A stretch of 64,000 nt of DNA from contig NZ_SAIY01000004.1 of NCBI RefSeq assembly GCF_010560025.1, forward strand, positions 186,001 to 250,000. The letters run 5' to 3'. How positions within the stretch are numbered: the stretch's first letter is position 1; the number at the start of each line of letters is the position of its first letter. The DNA comes from Verrucosispora sioxanthis (GTDB lineage Bacteria; Actinomycetota; Actinomycetes; Mycobacteriales; Micromonosporaceae). Positions 16,884-25,550 of the stretch are shown one piece after another. Under the pieces are notes generated by a model. That model did not search any database, was not told the origin of the DNA, and was given only the letters and a program-made list of their open reading frames with translations. The position numbers and the translations under genes were made by a program.

Positions 16884-16911
16884 ACGCTAACGAGTCGAGG
16901 GCCGCCGTCAC
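16884..16911 (-). promoter_or_regulatory. putative promoter of the phzC-phzD unit
   Basis: On the minus strand GTGACG (16911-16906) and TAGCGT (16889-16884) are 16 bases apart, predicting a start near 16877 and a leader of about 55 bases. The -35 box directly abuts the palindrome at 16912-16927. Confidence 0.4.
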
Positions 16912-16927
16912 CTACCCCCGTGGGTAG
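16912..16927. promoter_or_regulatory. 16-bp palindrome, candidate activator operator
   Basis: CTACCC and GGGTAG are separated by 4 bases, forming a perfect 6+6 inverted repeat in the 223-bp gap between the divergent phzC-phzD and phzE units. Its centre is about 42 bases upstream of the predicted phzC start point, the usual position for a LuxR-type class II activator. The LAL at 12531-14927 is the natural candidate to bind it. Confidence 0.4.
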
Positions 16928-17045
16928 ACACGTCCGGGCCCCGCCACGGCCTCCCGCCGCCGGCGCTACCCGATCGCGTAGGGACGGCCCGGTCTGCGCC
17001 GGACAACCTGTCATGGGACACCGATGACGAGAGGAGGCAACCGCT

Positions 17046-18965
17046 GTGCGAGAGACACCCACCGTCGATCTGCCGGCGCTCCGCGCAGGGCAGTACGAGG
17101 ACTTTGCACTGCTGTACCGTCCCCAGGCCAACGGCGACCAGGTCGAACTCCTGGCGGGCACAGTAGGCCGGATCGAGCGGCTGGCCGAGCTACCCGCGCC
17201 GACCGAGGCCGACCAGGCGGGGATCCATTCGCTGGTGGTGGTGCCCTTCCGGCAGGCGCACGAGCAGGGCTACGACTGCCGGGACGACGGGAGCCCGCTG
17301 CTCGTGCTGAACGTGCGGGCAACCGGGATGACGAGCCGGTCGGAGCTGCTGCGCCAGTTGCCCGACGCTCCGGTCGGGTTGACCGACGGCGGCTTCGATG
17401 ACGGCGACGACGAATACGCCGAGACCATCCGCCGCGTCGTCCGGGACGAGATCGGCCGCGGCGAGGGGGCGAACTTCGTCATCCGCCGGACGTTCCGTGC
17501 CCTCCTGTCGGACGCTTCGATCGACACGGCGCTCAGCGTGTTTCGCAGGCTGCTCTCCGCCGAGCACGGCGCCTACTGGACGTTCCTGGTCCGCGCGGGC
17601 GGGCACACCTTCGTCGGCGCCAGCCCGGAACAGCACGTGGGCGTGGTCGACGGACAGGTGACCATGAACCCGATCAGCGGCACCTACCGGTTCGGATCGA
17701 CCGGACCAAGCCCGGACGAGGTGCTGCGTTTCCTCGCCGACGAGAAGGAAGTCGACGAGCTGTTCATGGTGGTCGACGAGGAACTGAAGATGATGGCCCG
17801 CATCTGTGACCGCGGGGGTCGGGTCATCGGGCCCTACCTCAAGCAGATGGCCCGGATCGCGCATACCGAGTACCTGCTGGCCGGACGGAGCGGCCTCGAC
17901 GTACGGGACCTGCTGCGGGAAACGATGTTCGCGCCGACGGTCACCGGCAGCCCGGTGGAGAGCGCGTTCCGGGTCATCAGTCGACACGAGTCGACCGGTC
18001 GGGGCTACTACAGCGGGGTCCTGGCACTGATCGGGCTCGACGGTGCCGGACGGCAGACGCTCGACTCGGCGATCATGATTCGGACGATGCATCTGAACCC
18101 GGGCGGCGAGTTGTCAATCGGGGTCGGTGCCACACTCGTCCGGCACTCCGATCCGCACGCCGAGGTAGCCGAGACCCACGCCAAGATCGCCGCCCTGCTG
18201 GATGCGCTCCAGGGCTCCGCCCGTACGCCCCGCCCCGCCCCCGCCCGGACGGCACCCGAGCTGAGTGACATTCCGCATGTGCGCCGGGCGCTGCGCCGCC
18301 GCAATCGGCGCCTCGCCCGCTTCTGGCTGGACGATCCGGACCGGCGCCACCCAGAGTCCGGACGGCTCACCGACCGGCGGATCCTGGTGATCGACGCTGA
18401 GGACCAGTTCACCACGATGCTCGCCCAGCAGTTCCGATCGCTCGGCCCGCAGGTGACAGTGGTGCCGTGGCATCGGCCGGTCGAGTTCGACGCGGCCGAT
18501 CTGGTGGTTGTCGGTCCCGGGCCGGGCGACCCGCGTCAGTACGACAACCCGAAGATCGCTCGCCTCCGCTCACTCACCGCCCAGCTGCTGTCCACCGAAC
18601 GCCGGTTCGTCTCCATCTGCCTGGGCCATCAGGTACTCGCTGATCTGCTCGGCTACGCGCTGATTCGCAAATCAGCGCCGAACCAGGGCCGTCAGGCCAC
18701 CATCGAGTTGTTCGGACGGCCACGCCGGGTTGGCTTCTACAACACCTTCGCCGCCCTGGCCACCACGTCGCAGCCGGACGAAGAGTACGGGCCGGTGGAG
18801 GCGAGCTTCGATCCGCGAACCGGAGAGATCCACAGCCTCCGCGCCGCCCGTTTCCAGTCCCTGCAATTCCACCCCGAGTCGGTGCTGAGCATCGACGGTC
18901 TCGACGTTCTCGCCGAGATCCTGCACGAACTCCTCTCCGCCGAAGCCGTCGTCAACCACCGCTAG
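17046..18965 (+). CDS. phzE: PhzE-type 2-amino-2-deoxyisochorismate (ADIC) synthase
   Basis: A 639-residue fusion of an anthranilate-synthase-I-like chorismate-binding domain (about 1-410) and a C-terminal class I glutamine amidotransferase (about 440-639). The signature MNPISGTYR (207-215) and the domain order match PhzE. The amidotransferase triad is Cys525 (SICLGHQ), His609 and Glu611 (FHPES). PhzE converts chorismate and glutamine to ADIC without eliminating pyruvate. GTG 17046 has GAGAGGAGG 8 bases upstream. It is followed after 17 bases by the ATP-grasp gene. It could be a TrpEG-like anthranilate synthase, but the PhzD partner and the motifs favour ADIC synthase. Confidence 0.9.
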   Translation: MRETPTVDLPALRAGQYEDFALLYRPQANGDQVELLAGTVGRIERLAELPAPTEADQAGIHSLVVVPFRQAHEQGYDCRDDGSPLLVLNVRATGMTSRSELLRQLPDAPVGLTDGGFDDGDDEYAETIRRVVRDEIGRGEGANFVIRRTFRALLSDASIDTALSVFRRLLSAEHGAYWTFLVRAGGHTFVGASPEQHVGVVDGQVTMNPISGTYRFGSTGPSPDEVLRFLADEKEVDELFMVVDEELKMMARICDRGGRVIGPYLKQMARIAHTEYLLAGRSGLDVRDLLRETMFAPTVTGSPVESAFRVISRHESTGRGYYSGVLALIGLDGAGRQTLDSAIMIRTMHLNPGGELSIGVGATLVRHSDPHAEVAETHAKIAALLDALQGSARTPRPAPARTAPELSDIPHVRRALRRRNRRLARFWLDDPDRRHPESGRLTDRRILVIDAEDQFTTMLAQQFRSLGPQVTVVPWHRPVEFDAADLVVVGPGPGDPRQYDNPKIARLRSLTAQLLSTERRFVSICLGHQVLADLLGYALIRKSAPNQGRQATIELFGRPRRVGFYNTFAALATTSQPDEEYGPVEASFDPRTGEIHSLRAARFQSLQFHPESVLSIDGLDVLAEILHELLSAEAVVNHR

Positions 18966-18982
18966 TACCAACAGGAGGACCG

Positions 18983-20305
18983 ATGCCCAAGCTGATTCTC
19001 GCCAACGTCGACGGGCTGGCGATGAGCGGCAGCCCGCGTGACGAGGAGGACTACCGGTACAGCGCGATGGCCGCGGAACGGTTGCTGGTCATGGTCACCG
19101 AGGAGGACCTGATCGTGCTGCCGCAGCAGCCGTCACCGGCTTTCCTGGCCTACACCAACGCCCTGCTCGGTCGCAGCGTCAGCGACAAGCAGGTCATCGT
19201 TCCCGCCGGCGGCAACGATGGGCTGATCTGGTCGCACCAAGCGCTCAACGACGGTGACGTACGACGCCAAATCGAGCGCCGCGTCGGGTCGGTGCAGGGC
19301 TGGGACCTGGTCGCGTTCTTCCTCGACCGGCCCGCGATCACCCTCGCGGACACGCTCGGCCTGCGTCTGCCCGCCACCGCGGGCTACCTGCGCTCCGGTG
19401 GGGCGGAGTCACTGAACAGCAAGGTGGTGTTCCGGGAGATCGCCGCGGCCTCCGGCGCACCGCTGGCCCCCGGCCGAATCGCCGCCAACCCCGCCGAGCT
19501 GGCCGACGCCATGGTCGAGCTGCTTCCAGCCACTGGCCACGTGATCATCAAGCAGGACATAAACCTGGGCGGCGTCGGCAACACCGTGGTCACCCGGAGC
19601 GAGCGTCGTGACTTCGCCGGCTCCCGCAGCACCCTACGGGTGGACGACGATGCCGACCTGCCGGCCGTCGCGGCACGACTCTGGCCCTCGGTCGCCATCG
19701 GTCTCAACACCCGGGTGGTGGTGGAGTCCTACTTTCCCGACGCCCGCCCGCTGTGCTGCGAGTTCTTCGTCCACGGTCCGGGACGGGCACCGGATCTGCT
19801 GAACTTCGGCGAGATGCGGATGGCACCGGTCTTCGTCGGCCTGGAGCTGCACGGCGGCACCGTCAGCGACGTGGACTCCGCCATGATGGTCGCCCAGTGC
19901 GCGCAGATCGCCCGAGCCGCCGGCGAGCGGGGGTTCTACGGGTACCTCAACGTGGATTCCCTGCTGACCGCAGGCGGGGACGTCATGCTCAGCGAGATCA
20001 ACGGGCGGATGGGCGGCTGCACGCACATCGACGTGCTGTGCCGCGCCCTGCTGGGACCTCGATACGCCCGCACCCATGCCCTGGTCACCCGCAACCGGGT
20101 ACGCGTGTCGTCGTTCAGCGAAGCCCTGCGGGCACTGGCGGACGCCGGCCTGCTGTTCGACCACGGGCGGACCGAGGGGATCGTCTTCGCCGCCGAGGCC
20201 GTCGCAAGCACCGGAACCGTTGAGTACATCGCCATCGCCCGCACCTTGGCGGACGCCCGCCGGTTGGCCGCCGCCACCGACGCTGCCCTGCCGCTCGCAC
20301 ACTGA
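18983..20305 (+). CDS. ATP-grasp amide ligase with preATP-grasp domain (PGM1-like)
   Basis: A 440-residue protein. Residues 1-115 (starting LILANVDGLAMSGS, with DLIVLPQQPSPAFLAYTNALLG) look like the preATP-grasp domain of PGM1-type peptide ligases. An ATP-grasp domain follows, with a nucleotide-binding strand IIKQDINLGGVGN (188-200) and the metal-binding end MLSEINGRMGG (335-345, Glu338 and Asn340). Such enzymes activate a carboxylate as acyl phosphate and join it to an amine. In this operon, the likely acid or amine is DHHA or 3-hydroxyanthranilate; the partner is unknown. AGGAGG precedes ATG 18983. The MFS gene follows after 22 bases. Substrate assignment is inference. Confidence 0.8.
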   Translation: MPKLILANVDGLAMSGSPRDEEDYRYSAMAAERLLVMVTEEDLIVLPQQPSPAFLAYTNALLGRSVSDKQVIVPAGGNDGLIWSHQALNDGDVRRQIERRVGSVQGWDLVAFFLDRPAITLADTLGLRLPATAGYLRSGGAESLNSKVVFREIAAASGAPLAPGRIAANPAELADAMVELLPATGHVIIKQDINLGGVGNTVVTRSERRDFAGSRSTLRVDDDADLPAVAARLWPSVAIGLNTRVVVESYFPDARPLCCEFFVHGPGRAPDLLNFGEMRMAPVFVGLELHGGTVSDVDSAMMVAQCAQIARAAGERGFYGYLNVDSLLTAGGDVMLSEINGRMGGCTHIDVLCRALLGPRYARTHALVTRNRVRVSSFSEALRALADAGLLFDHGRTEGIVFAAEAVASTGTVEYIAIARTLADARRLAAATDAALPLAH

Positions 20306-20327
20306 TCTGTTACGGAGGTTCCTTGCC

Positions 20328-21818
20328 ATGCAGCCGGAAACCACCGCGAGGAGCGCTGGCGTCGCGGCGCTCGTCGCTCTGGCCGTGACCGACTTCCTCG
20401 TCATGCTCGACGGTCTCCTCGTCACCGTGATCCTCCCCGACATCCAGCGCGAACTCGGGTTCTCCCAGGCCGACCTGGGCTGGGTGGTCACCGGGTACGT
20501 CCTGGTCTTCGCCGGCTGCATGCTGCTGGCCGGCCGGATCGCCGACCTGTACGGACGCCGCCTGCTCCTGCTGATCGGCTACGCGCTGTTCGGGGTCGGC
20601 GCGCTGCTCGGCGGGCTGGCCGACAGCGCCTGGATGCTGATCGCCAGCCGGGCGATCCAGGGTCTCGGCGCGGCGGCGATGACCCCCGCCGGGCTGTCGC
20701 TGCTGACTGTGGCGTTTCCGAGCGGCCGGGCGCGGGACCGGGCGCTCGGCGTCTGGGCCGCCGCGGGCTCGATCGGTATTCCCTCCGGTGCGCTGCTGGG
20801 CGGGCTGGTCGCGGGCGCCTGGGGCTGGCGCTGGGTCATCCTGATCAACGTACCCGCCGCAGTGATCGGTGGTCTGCTGGCGCTGCGCAGTCTTGAGGAG
20901 AGCAAGCTCCCCCGGGCCCAGCGCCACCTGGACCTGCCCGGCGCGGCGACCGTCACCGGCGGCCTGGCGGCACTGATCCTCGCGCTGACCCAGCTCGAAC
21001 CGATGCTGCGTGGCGCGCCGACCATTCTCGGCGGCGCGGCGGGGTTCGTCGTGCCGCTGGCTGTCGGGATCCTGCTACTCGCCATCTTCGCCGCGATCGA
21101 GAGTCGTACCGCTCACCCGCTCGTCTCGCTACGCCTGCTGCGGGTGCCGGGAATCGTTCGTGCCAACATCGCCGCCGCAGGGCTGCCGGTCGGACTTGGC
21201 GCGATGATGTTCATCGCCACCCAGTACCTGCAGGCAATCCGCGGTCTGACACCGTGGGAGACCGGTCTGACGTATCTGGCCCTCGCGCTGCCGGTCACCG
21301 TGTTCAGTCCGGTCGCGGCACGCCTGTTGGGGTGGCTCGGTCGCCGGCGCACCGCCGCGCTCGGCTTCGCCCTGCAGGCGACCGGCCTGTTACTTTTCCT
21401 GACCGTCGGCCCGGACAGCAGCCTGCTCGGCACCGTGCTGCCGGCCTTCGCCATCACCGGTGCGGGCGCTCCGATCGCGTACATCCCGGTGACCGGGGCC
21501 GCCGTCGAGGATGTCGGCGACGACAGCGGGCTCGCGTCGGGTCTCTACAACACCACCCAGCAGGTGTCGAACACGATCGCCCTGGCCGCGATGGCAGCCG
21601 CCGTCGCGATCGGCAGCTCCGCCGCGGAGAGCGGCGGCGTGGCCACCTCGGTCACGGTGGACGGGGTACGCGCCGGCTTCGGCGCCGCCGCTGTGCTGGC
21701 GCTCGGTGCGGCCGTCGCCTCGCTGTTCCTCCGCCGGGAGGGAGCGGTGACCGCCTCCGCCGTACGGGAGACCACGGAACAGGGCCGGGAGCCGGAACTC
21801 GCCAGGGCCGAGCCGTGA
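20328..21818 (+). CDS. MFS drug/proton antiporter, DHA2 (14-helix) type
   Basis: A 496-residue membrane protein starting at ATG 20328 with CGGAGGTT 7 bases upstream. It has about 14 hydrophobic segments and motif A (GRIADLYGRR) after helix 2. The early FLVMLDGLLVTVILPDIQRELGFS pattern is typical of EmrB/QacA-like DHA2 exporters. The C-terminal tail is charged. As the last gene of the phzE-ligase operon it most likely exports the pathway product and gives self-protection. No sign of truncation. Confidence 0.9.
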   Translation: MQPETTARSAGVAALVALAVTDFLVMLDGLLVTVILPDIQRELGFSQADLGWVVTGYVLVFAGCMLLAGRIADLYGRRLLLLIGYALFGVGALLGGLADSAWMLIASRAIQGLGAAAMTPAGLSLLTVAFPSGRARDRALGVWAAAGSIGIPSGALLGGLVAGAWGWRWVILINVPAAVIGGLLALRSLEESKLPRAQRHLDLPGAATVTGGLAALILALTQLEPMLRGAPTILGGAAGFVVPLAVGILLLAIFAAIESRTAHPLVSLRLLRVPGIVRANIAAAGLPVGLGAMMFIATQYLQAIRGLTPWETGLTYLALALPVTVFSPVAARLLGWLGRRRTAALGFALQATGLLLFLTVGPDSSLLGTVLPAFAITGAGAPIAYIPVTGAAVEDVGDDSGLASGLYNTTQQVSNTIALAAMAAAVAIGSSAAESGGVATSVTVDGVRAGFGAAAVLALGAAVASLFLRREGAVTASAVRETTEQGREPELARAEP

Positions 21819-21968
21819 CCCGCTCGAGGCGGCCCGCCACGGTCGGTCGCGGCAACCGGGACGGACCGTCGACCCGACGGCCATTGGCGGGCAAACCGCC
21901 GCCGAGCTCGGTGAACATTGCCGGATTGTTACCGCGCCGTGTCCGGTAAGGGGGTGGACCCGAGCGAA

Positions 21969-21982
21969 TGCAAACGCTTACA
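21969..21982. promoter_or_regulatory. LacI-family operator upstream of the sugar uptake operon
   Basis: TGCAAACGCTTACA is a near-palindrome centred on CG and fits the general LacI/GalR operator shape (TGYAARCGYTTRCA). It lies 70-83 bases before the solute-binding protein start. The LacI-type gene at 25551-26585 is the likely partner. Confidence 0.55.
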
Positions 21983-22051
21983 TGTGGGGACGACCTATCG
22001 GACCGGCGCATGTACGGCTCTCCGAAAGCGCCGGCAAGGAAGGAGAACAGC

Positions 22052-23401
22052 ATGGCGTCTGCCAGACTGCGCCAGGCTTTCGCGATCACCGGCGTCCTGG
22101 GGCTGGCGCTCAGCGCCACCGCCTGCGGCACCGGAAGCAGCAGCAATGACGGCGGCAGCAGCAACGCCGGTTCCGCGGAGTGCGCCCCGTACGAGAACTA
22201 CCAGGGCCACGAGGGCAAGAAGGTGACGATCTACTCGTCCATCCGGGAGATCGAGGCCGAACGCCTCGCGGAATCGTGGAAGCAGTTCGAGGACTGCACC
22301 GGCATCGACATCGACCACACGGGTAACGCCGAGTTCGAGGCGCAACTCCCCGTCCGGGTCGACGGCGGCAACGCCCCCGACCTGGCCTTCATCCCCCAGC
22401 CCGGTCTGCTGCAGCGGTTCGCTGAGCAGGGCCAGATCAAGGCGGCCAGCGCCGAGACCAAGGCGATGGCCGAGGCCAACTACCCGGCCGACTGGCTGAA
22501 GTACAGCACCGTCAACGGCACCTTCTACGCCGCACCGCTCGGCTCGAACGTGAAGTCGTTCGTCTGGTACTCGCCGGCCATGTTCCAGGAGAAGGGCTGG
22601 TCCGTCCCGACCACCTGGGACGACCTGATCAAGCTCAGCGACACGATCGCGGACAGCGGCATCAAGCCGTGGTGCGCCGGCATCGAGTCCGGTGACGCCA
22701 CCGGCTGGCCGGCCACTGACTGGATCGAAGACCTGATGCTCCGTACGCAGACCCCCGAGGTCTACGACCAGTGGACGACCCACCAGATCCCGTTCAACGA
22801 CCCCCGGGTCGCCGAAGCGGTGGACCGCGCCGGCACCATCCTGAAGAACGAGAAGTACGTCAACGGTGGATTCGGCGGCGTACGCAGTATCGCCACCACG
22901 GCCTTCCAGGACGGTGGCTTGCCGATCACTCAGGGTAAGTGCGCGCTGCACCGGCAGGCGTCGTTCTACGCCAACCAGTGGCCGGAGGGCACCAAGGTCG
23001 CCGAGGACGGCGACGTCTTCGCGTTCTACTTCCCGGCCATCGACCCGGCCAAGGGTAAGCCGGTACTCGGCGGCGGCGAATTCGTGACGGCCTTCGCCGA
23101 CCGTCCCGAGGTGCAGGCGGTGCAGACGTACCTCGCCTCCGGCGAGCACGCCAACAGCCGCGCGAAGATCGGCGACTGGGTGTCCGCGAACAACAAGCTC
23201 GACCTGGCCAACGTGGCCAACCCGATCGACAAGCTGTCGGTGGAGCTCCTCCAGGACGACAGCACGGTCTTCCGGTTCGACGGTTCCGACCTGATGCCCG
23301 CCGCCGTCGGTGCCGGGACCTTCTGGAAGGGCATGGTCGAGTGGATCAACGGCGGGAACACCGCCAACGTCCTGCAGGGCATCGAGAGCAGCTGGAAGTA
23401 A
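22052..23401 (+). CDS. aglE: alpha-glucoside-type ABC transporter substrate-binding lipoprotein
   Basis: A 449-residue lipoprotein. ATG 22052 has AAGGAAGGAG upstream. The signal peptide ends in a lipobox SATAC with the lipidated Cys near residue 23, followed by a Ser/Gly/Asn linker. The mature part begins YENYQGHEGKKVTIYSSI and resembles AglE, the binding protein for alpha-glucosides such as sucrose, maltose and trehalose in AglEFG systems. Assignment is supported by the two permeases and the GH13 enzyme downstream. A 15-bp hairpin follows the stop codon. Regulation is probably through the LacI-type operator at 21969-21982. Confidence 0.85.
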   Translation: MASARLRQAFAITGVLGLALSATACGTGSSSNDGGSSNAGSAECAPYENYQGHEGKKVTIYSSIREIEAERLAESWKQFEDCTGIDIDHTGNAEFEAQLPVRVDGGNAPDLAFIPQPGLLQRFAEQGQIKAASAETKAMAEANYPADWLKYSTVNGTFYAAPLGSNVKSFVWYSPAMFQEKGWSVPTTWDDLIKLSDTIADSGIKPWCAGIESGDATGWPATDWIEDLMLRTQTPEVYDQWTTHQIPFNDPRVAEAVDRAGTILKNEKYVNGGFGGVRSIATTAFQDGGLPITQGKCALHRQASFYANQWPEGTKVAEDGDVFAFYFPAIDPAKGKPVLGGGEFVTAFADRPEVQAVQTYLASGEHANSRAKIGDWVSANNKLDLANVANPIDKLSVELLQDDSTVFRFDGSDLMPAAVGAGTFWKGMVEWINGGNTANVLQGIESSWK

Positions 23402-23408
23402 TTCCGGC

Positions 23409-23442
23409 GGTGGGCCGGTCCGCCTGGGCGGACCGGCCCACC
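23409..23442 (+). terminator. intercistronic hairpin after the binding-protein gene
   Basis: Perfect 15-bp arms (23409-23423 and 23428-23442) with a 4-base loop lie between the binding protein and first permease genes. There is no T tract. Such hairpins typically stabilise upstream mRNA or cause partial termination, so binding protein is made in excess over the membrane parts. Confidence 0.65.
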
Positions 23443-23470
23443 GGCTCTTATGAGGACCCGGGGAGGGTTG

Positions 23471-24523
23471 ATGGAGTTCGACTTTGCCGAGCAGGCACCC
23501 AAACTGATCATGCTGCTGTGGGGGCTGGTCGCCTTCGCGGTGGTGATCGGCGGACTGCTGGTGCTGCTCGACGCGGTGCCGGCCTTCTTCGCGCGGCGAC
23601 GCGAGGCGCGGTTCGTGGCCGCCACCGCCAACGGGGCACCGCCGCCCGGGCGGCCCAGGTCCCGCGAGGGGCTGTTCGCCACGTTCTTCCTCTTACCGAC
23701 GGTGGTGCTGCTGCTGATCGGCCTGGTCGTCCCGGCGCTCCGGACCACCCTGCTGTCCTTCATGGACGGCGGCAGCCAGAACTTCGTCGGTCTGGACAAC
23801 TACCGCTGGATGTTCGCCGACGACTCGATCGTGCGGGTGCTGCTCAACACCCTGGTCTGGGTGACCCTCGTTCCGCTCGTCGCCACCTCGATCGGCCTGC
23901 TCTACGCCGTCCTGGTCGACCGGGCCCGGCTGGAGGTGGTGGCGAAATCGCTGATCTTCATGCCGATGGCCATCTCGTTCGTCGGCGCCAGCATCATCTG
24001 GCGGTTCGTTTACGCCTACCGGGGGCAGGGAGAGGAGCAGATCGGTCTGCTCAACCAGATCATGGTCAGCCTCGGCGCCGAACCCCGGCAGTGGTTGCTC
24101 GACTCGCCGCTGAACACGCTGCTGCTCATCGTGATCATGGTGTGGATCCAGGCCGGTTTCGCGATGGTGGTGCTCTCCGCGGCGATCAAGTCCATCCCGG
24201 CCGACATCGTCGAGGCGGCCCGCCTGGACGGGGTGAATCCCTGGCAGATGTTCTGGCAGGTCACGCTGCCCAGCATCCGGCCCGCACTGATCGTGGTGGT
24301 GGTCACCATCTCGATCGCCACACTGAAGGTCTTCGACATCGTCCGCACCTCGACCAACGGCAACTACGACACCAGCGTGATCGCGAACGAGATGTACAAC
24401 CAGGCGTTCCGGTACGGCCAGAACGGGCAGGGCTCCGCACTGGCGGTCTTCCTCTTCGTGCTCGTGATCCCAATCGTGATCTTCCAGATCCGCAACCTGC
24501 GTCAGCAGCGGCGGGAGGGCTGA
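23471..24523 (+). CDS. aglF: alpha-glucoside-type ABC transporter permease (AglF-like)
   Basis: A 350-residue inner-membrane permease with an extra N-terminal hydrophobic segment (LIMLLWGLVAFAVVIGG) and then a MalF-like core of about six helices. The EAA loop is EAARLDGVNPWQMFWQVTLP, which contacts the ATPase. The RTSTNGNYDTSVIANEMYNQAF segment is typical of AglF. ATG 23471 follows GGGGAGGG; an upstream ATG at 23450 has no ribosome site. The stop is 1 base before the start of the second permease. No ATPase gene is in the operon, so a shared MsiK-type ATPase encoded elsewhere is likely, as in other actinobacteria. Confidence 0.9.
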   Translation: MEFDFAEQAPKLIMLLWGLVAFAVVIGGLLVLLDAVPAFFARRREARFVAATANGAPPPGRPRSREGLFATFFLLPTVVLLLIGLVVPALRTTLLSFMDGGSQNFVGLDNYRWMFADDSIVRVLLNTLVWVTLVPLVATSIGLLYAVLVDRARLEVVAKSLIFMPMAISFVGASIIWRFVYAYRGQGEEQIGLLNQIMVSLGAEPRQWLLDSPLNTLLLIVIMVWIQAGFAMVVLSAAIKSIPADIVEAARLDGVNPWQMFWQVTLPSIRPALIVVVVTISIATLKVFDIVRTSTNGNYDTSVIANEMYNQAFRYGQNGQGSALAVFLFVLVIPIVIFQIRNLRQQRREG

Positions 24524-24524
24524 G

Positions 24525-25490
24525 ATGACCACCACCACTCCCCCGGTCGCCGCCGGCACCCAGGCCGTGGACAAGCGGTCCACCCGGGTGTCCCGGGTAC
24601 GCAAGCGGCTCAATACCCGAATCGCGACCGTGTGCGCGATCGTCATCGCGATCGTCTGGACGATCCCGACCTTCGGTCTGTTCGTCTCCTCGTTCCGGCC
24701 GGAGGATCAGCTCAAGACCACCGGCTGGTGGACCTTTTTCCGCGATCCGCAGTTCACGCTCCAGAACTACCAGGACGTGCTGTTCGGGCAGTCCGCCTCC
24801 TCGGGCAGGCTCGCCAGTTACTTCATCAACTCGCTGGTGATCACCGTGCCGTCGGTGCTGTTCCCGCTCGCGTTCGCGGCGCTGGCCGCGTACGCACTCG
24901 CGTGGATCAACTTCCGGGGCCGGGACTGGTTGTACATCGGCATCTTCGCGCTCCAGATCGTGCCGCTGCAGATGGCCCTGGTGCCGCTGCTGAGCTTCTT
25001 CTCCCGCGGAGTCAGCCTGGGCGGCGTCACCCTGCTGCCCGCCTGGAACCTCGACGGCGCGCAGAACTTCGCCCAGGTGTGGTTCGCGCACACCTGCTTC
25101 GCGCTGCCCTTCGCCGTGTTCCTGCTGCACAACTTCATCTCGCAACTGCCGAAGGATCTGATGGAGGCGGCCCGGGTCGACGGGGCCACCCACCCCAGGA
25201 TCTTCCGCACCATCGTGCTACCCCTGGTTGCCCCGGCGCTTGCCGCGTTCGGCATCTTCCAGTTCCTCTGGGTCTGGAACGACCTGCTGGTGGCGCTCAT
25301 CTTCGCCGGCGGCGGCGAGGGCACCGCGCCACTCACCGTCCGCCTCGCCGAACTGGCGGGCACCCGTGGCAACGAGTGGCAACGGTTGACCGCCGGAGCG
25401 TTCGTCTCGATCGTCGTACCGCTGATCGTGTTCCTGTCGTTGCAGCGCTACTTCGTTCGTGGGCTGCTCGCCGGCAGCGTCAAGGGTTGA
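24525..25490 (+). CDS. aglG: alpha-glucoside-type ABC transporter permease (AglG-like)
   Basis: A 321-residue MalG-type permease. It has about six transmembrane segments, the periplasmic-side FVSSFRPEDQLKTTGWW typical of AglG, and the EAA loop EAARVDGATHPRIFRTIVLP near residue 206. It starts at ATG 24525, 1 base after the previous stop, so it is coupled to aglF. A hairpin lies after its stop, before the regulator gene. Confidence 0.9.
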   Translation: MTTTTPPVAAGTQAVDKRSTRVSRVRKRLNTRIATVCAIVIAIVWTIPTFGLFVSSFRPEDQLKTTGWWTFFRDPQFTLQNYQDVLFGQSASSGRLASYFINSLVITVPSVLFPLAFAALAAYALAWINFRGRDWLYIGIFALQIVPLQMALVPLLSFFSRGVSLGGVTLLPAWNLDGAQNFAQVWFAHTCFALPFAVFLLHNFISQLPKDLMEAARVDGATHPRIFRTIVLPLVAPALAAFGIFQFLWVWNDLLVALIFAGGGEGTAPLTVRLAELAGTRGNEWQRLTAGAFVSIVVPLIVFLSLQRYFVRGLLAGSVKG

Positions 25491-25498
25491 TCCGCCGT

Positions 25499-25525
25499 GG
25501 TGCCGTCGCCATCGGCGGCGGCACC
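25499..25525 (+). terminator. hairpin between the permease and LacI regulator genes
   Basis: Arms 25499-25510 and 25514-25525 pair over 12 bp with one G-T pair and a 3-base loop. There is no T tract. Probably a weak terminator or RNA stability element separating the transporter from the regulator. Confidence 0.45.
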
Positions 25526-25550
25526 AGGCGGGACGTGAGCGGGGTGTCAC

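Noticed and set aside
12531..21818. Phenazine biosynthesis cluster
   Set aside because: Only the DHHA-forming steps are present. phzF, phzA/B and phzG are missing, so a phenazine label is not justified.
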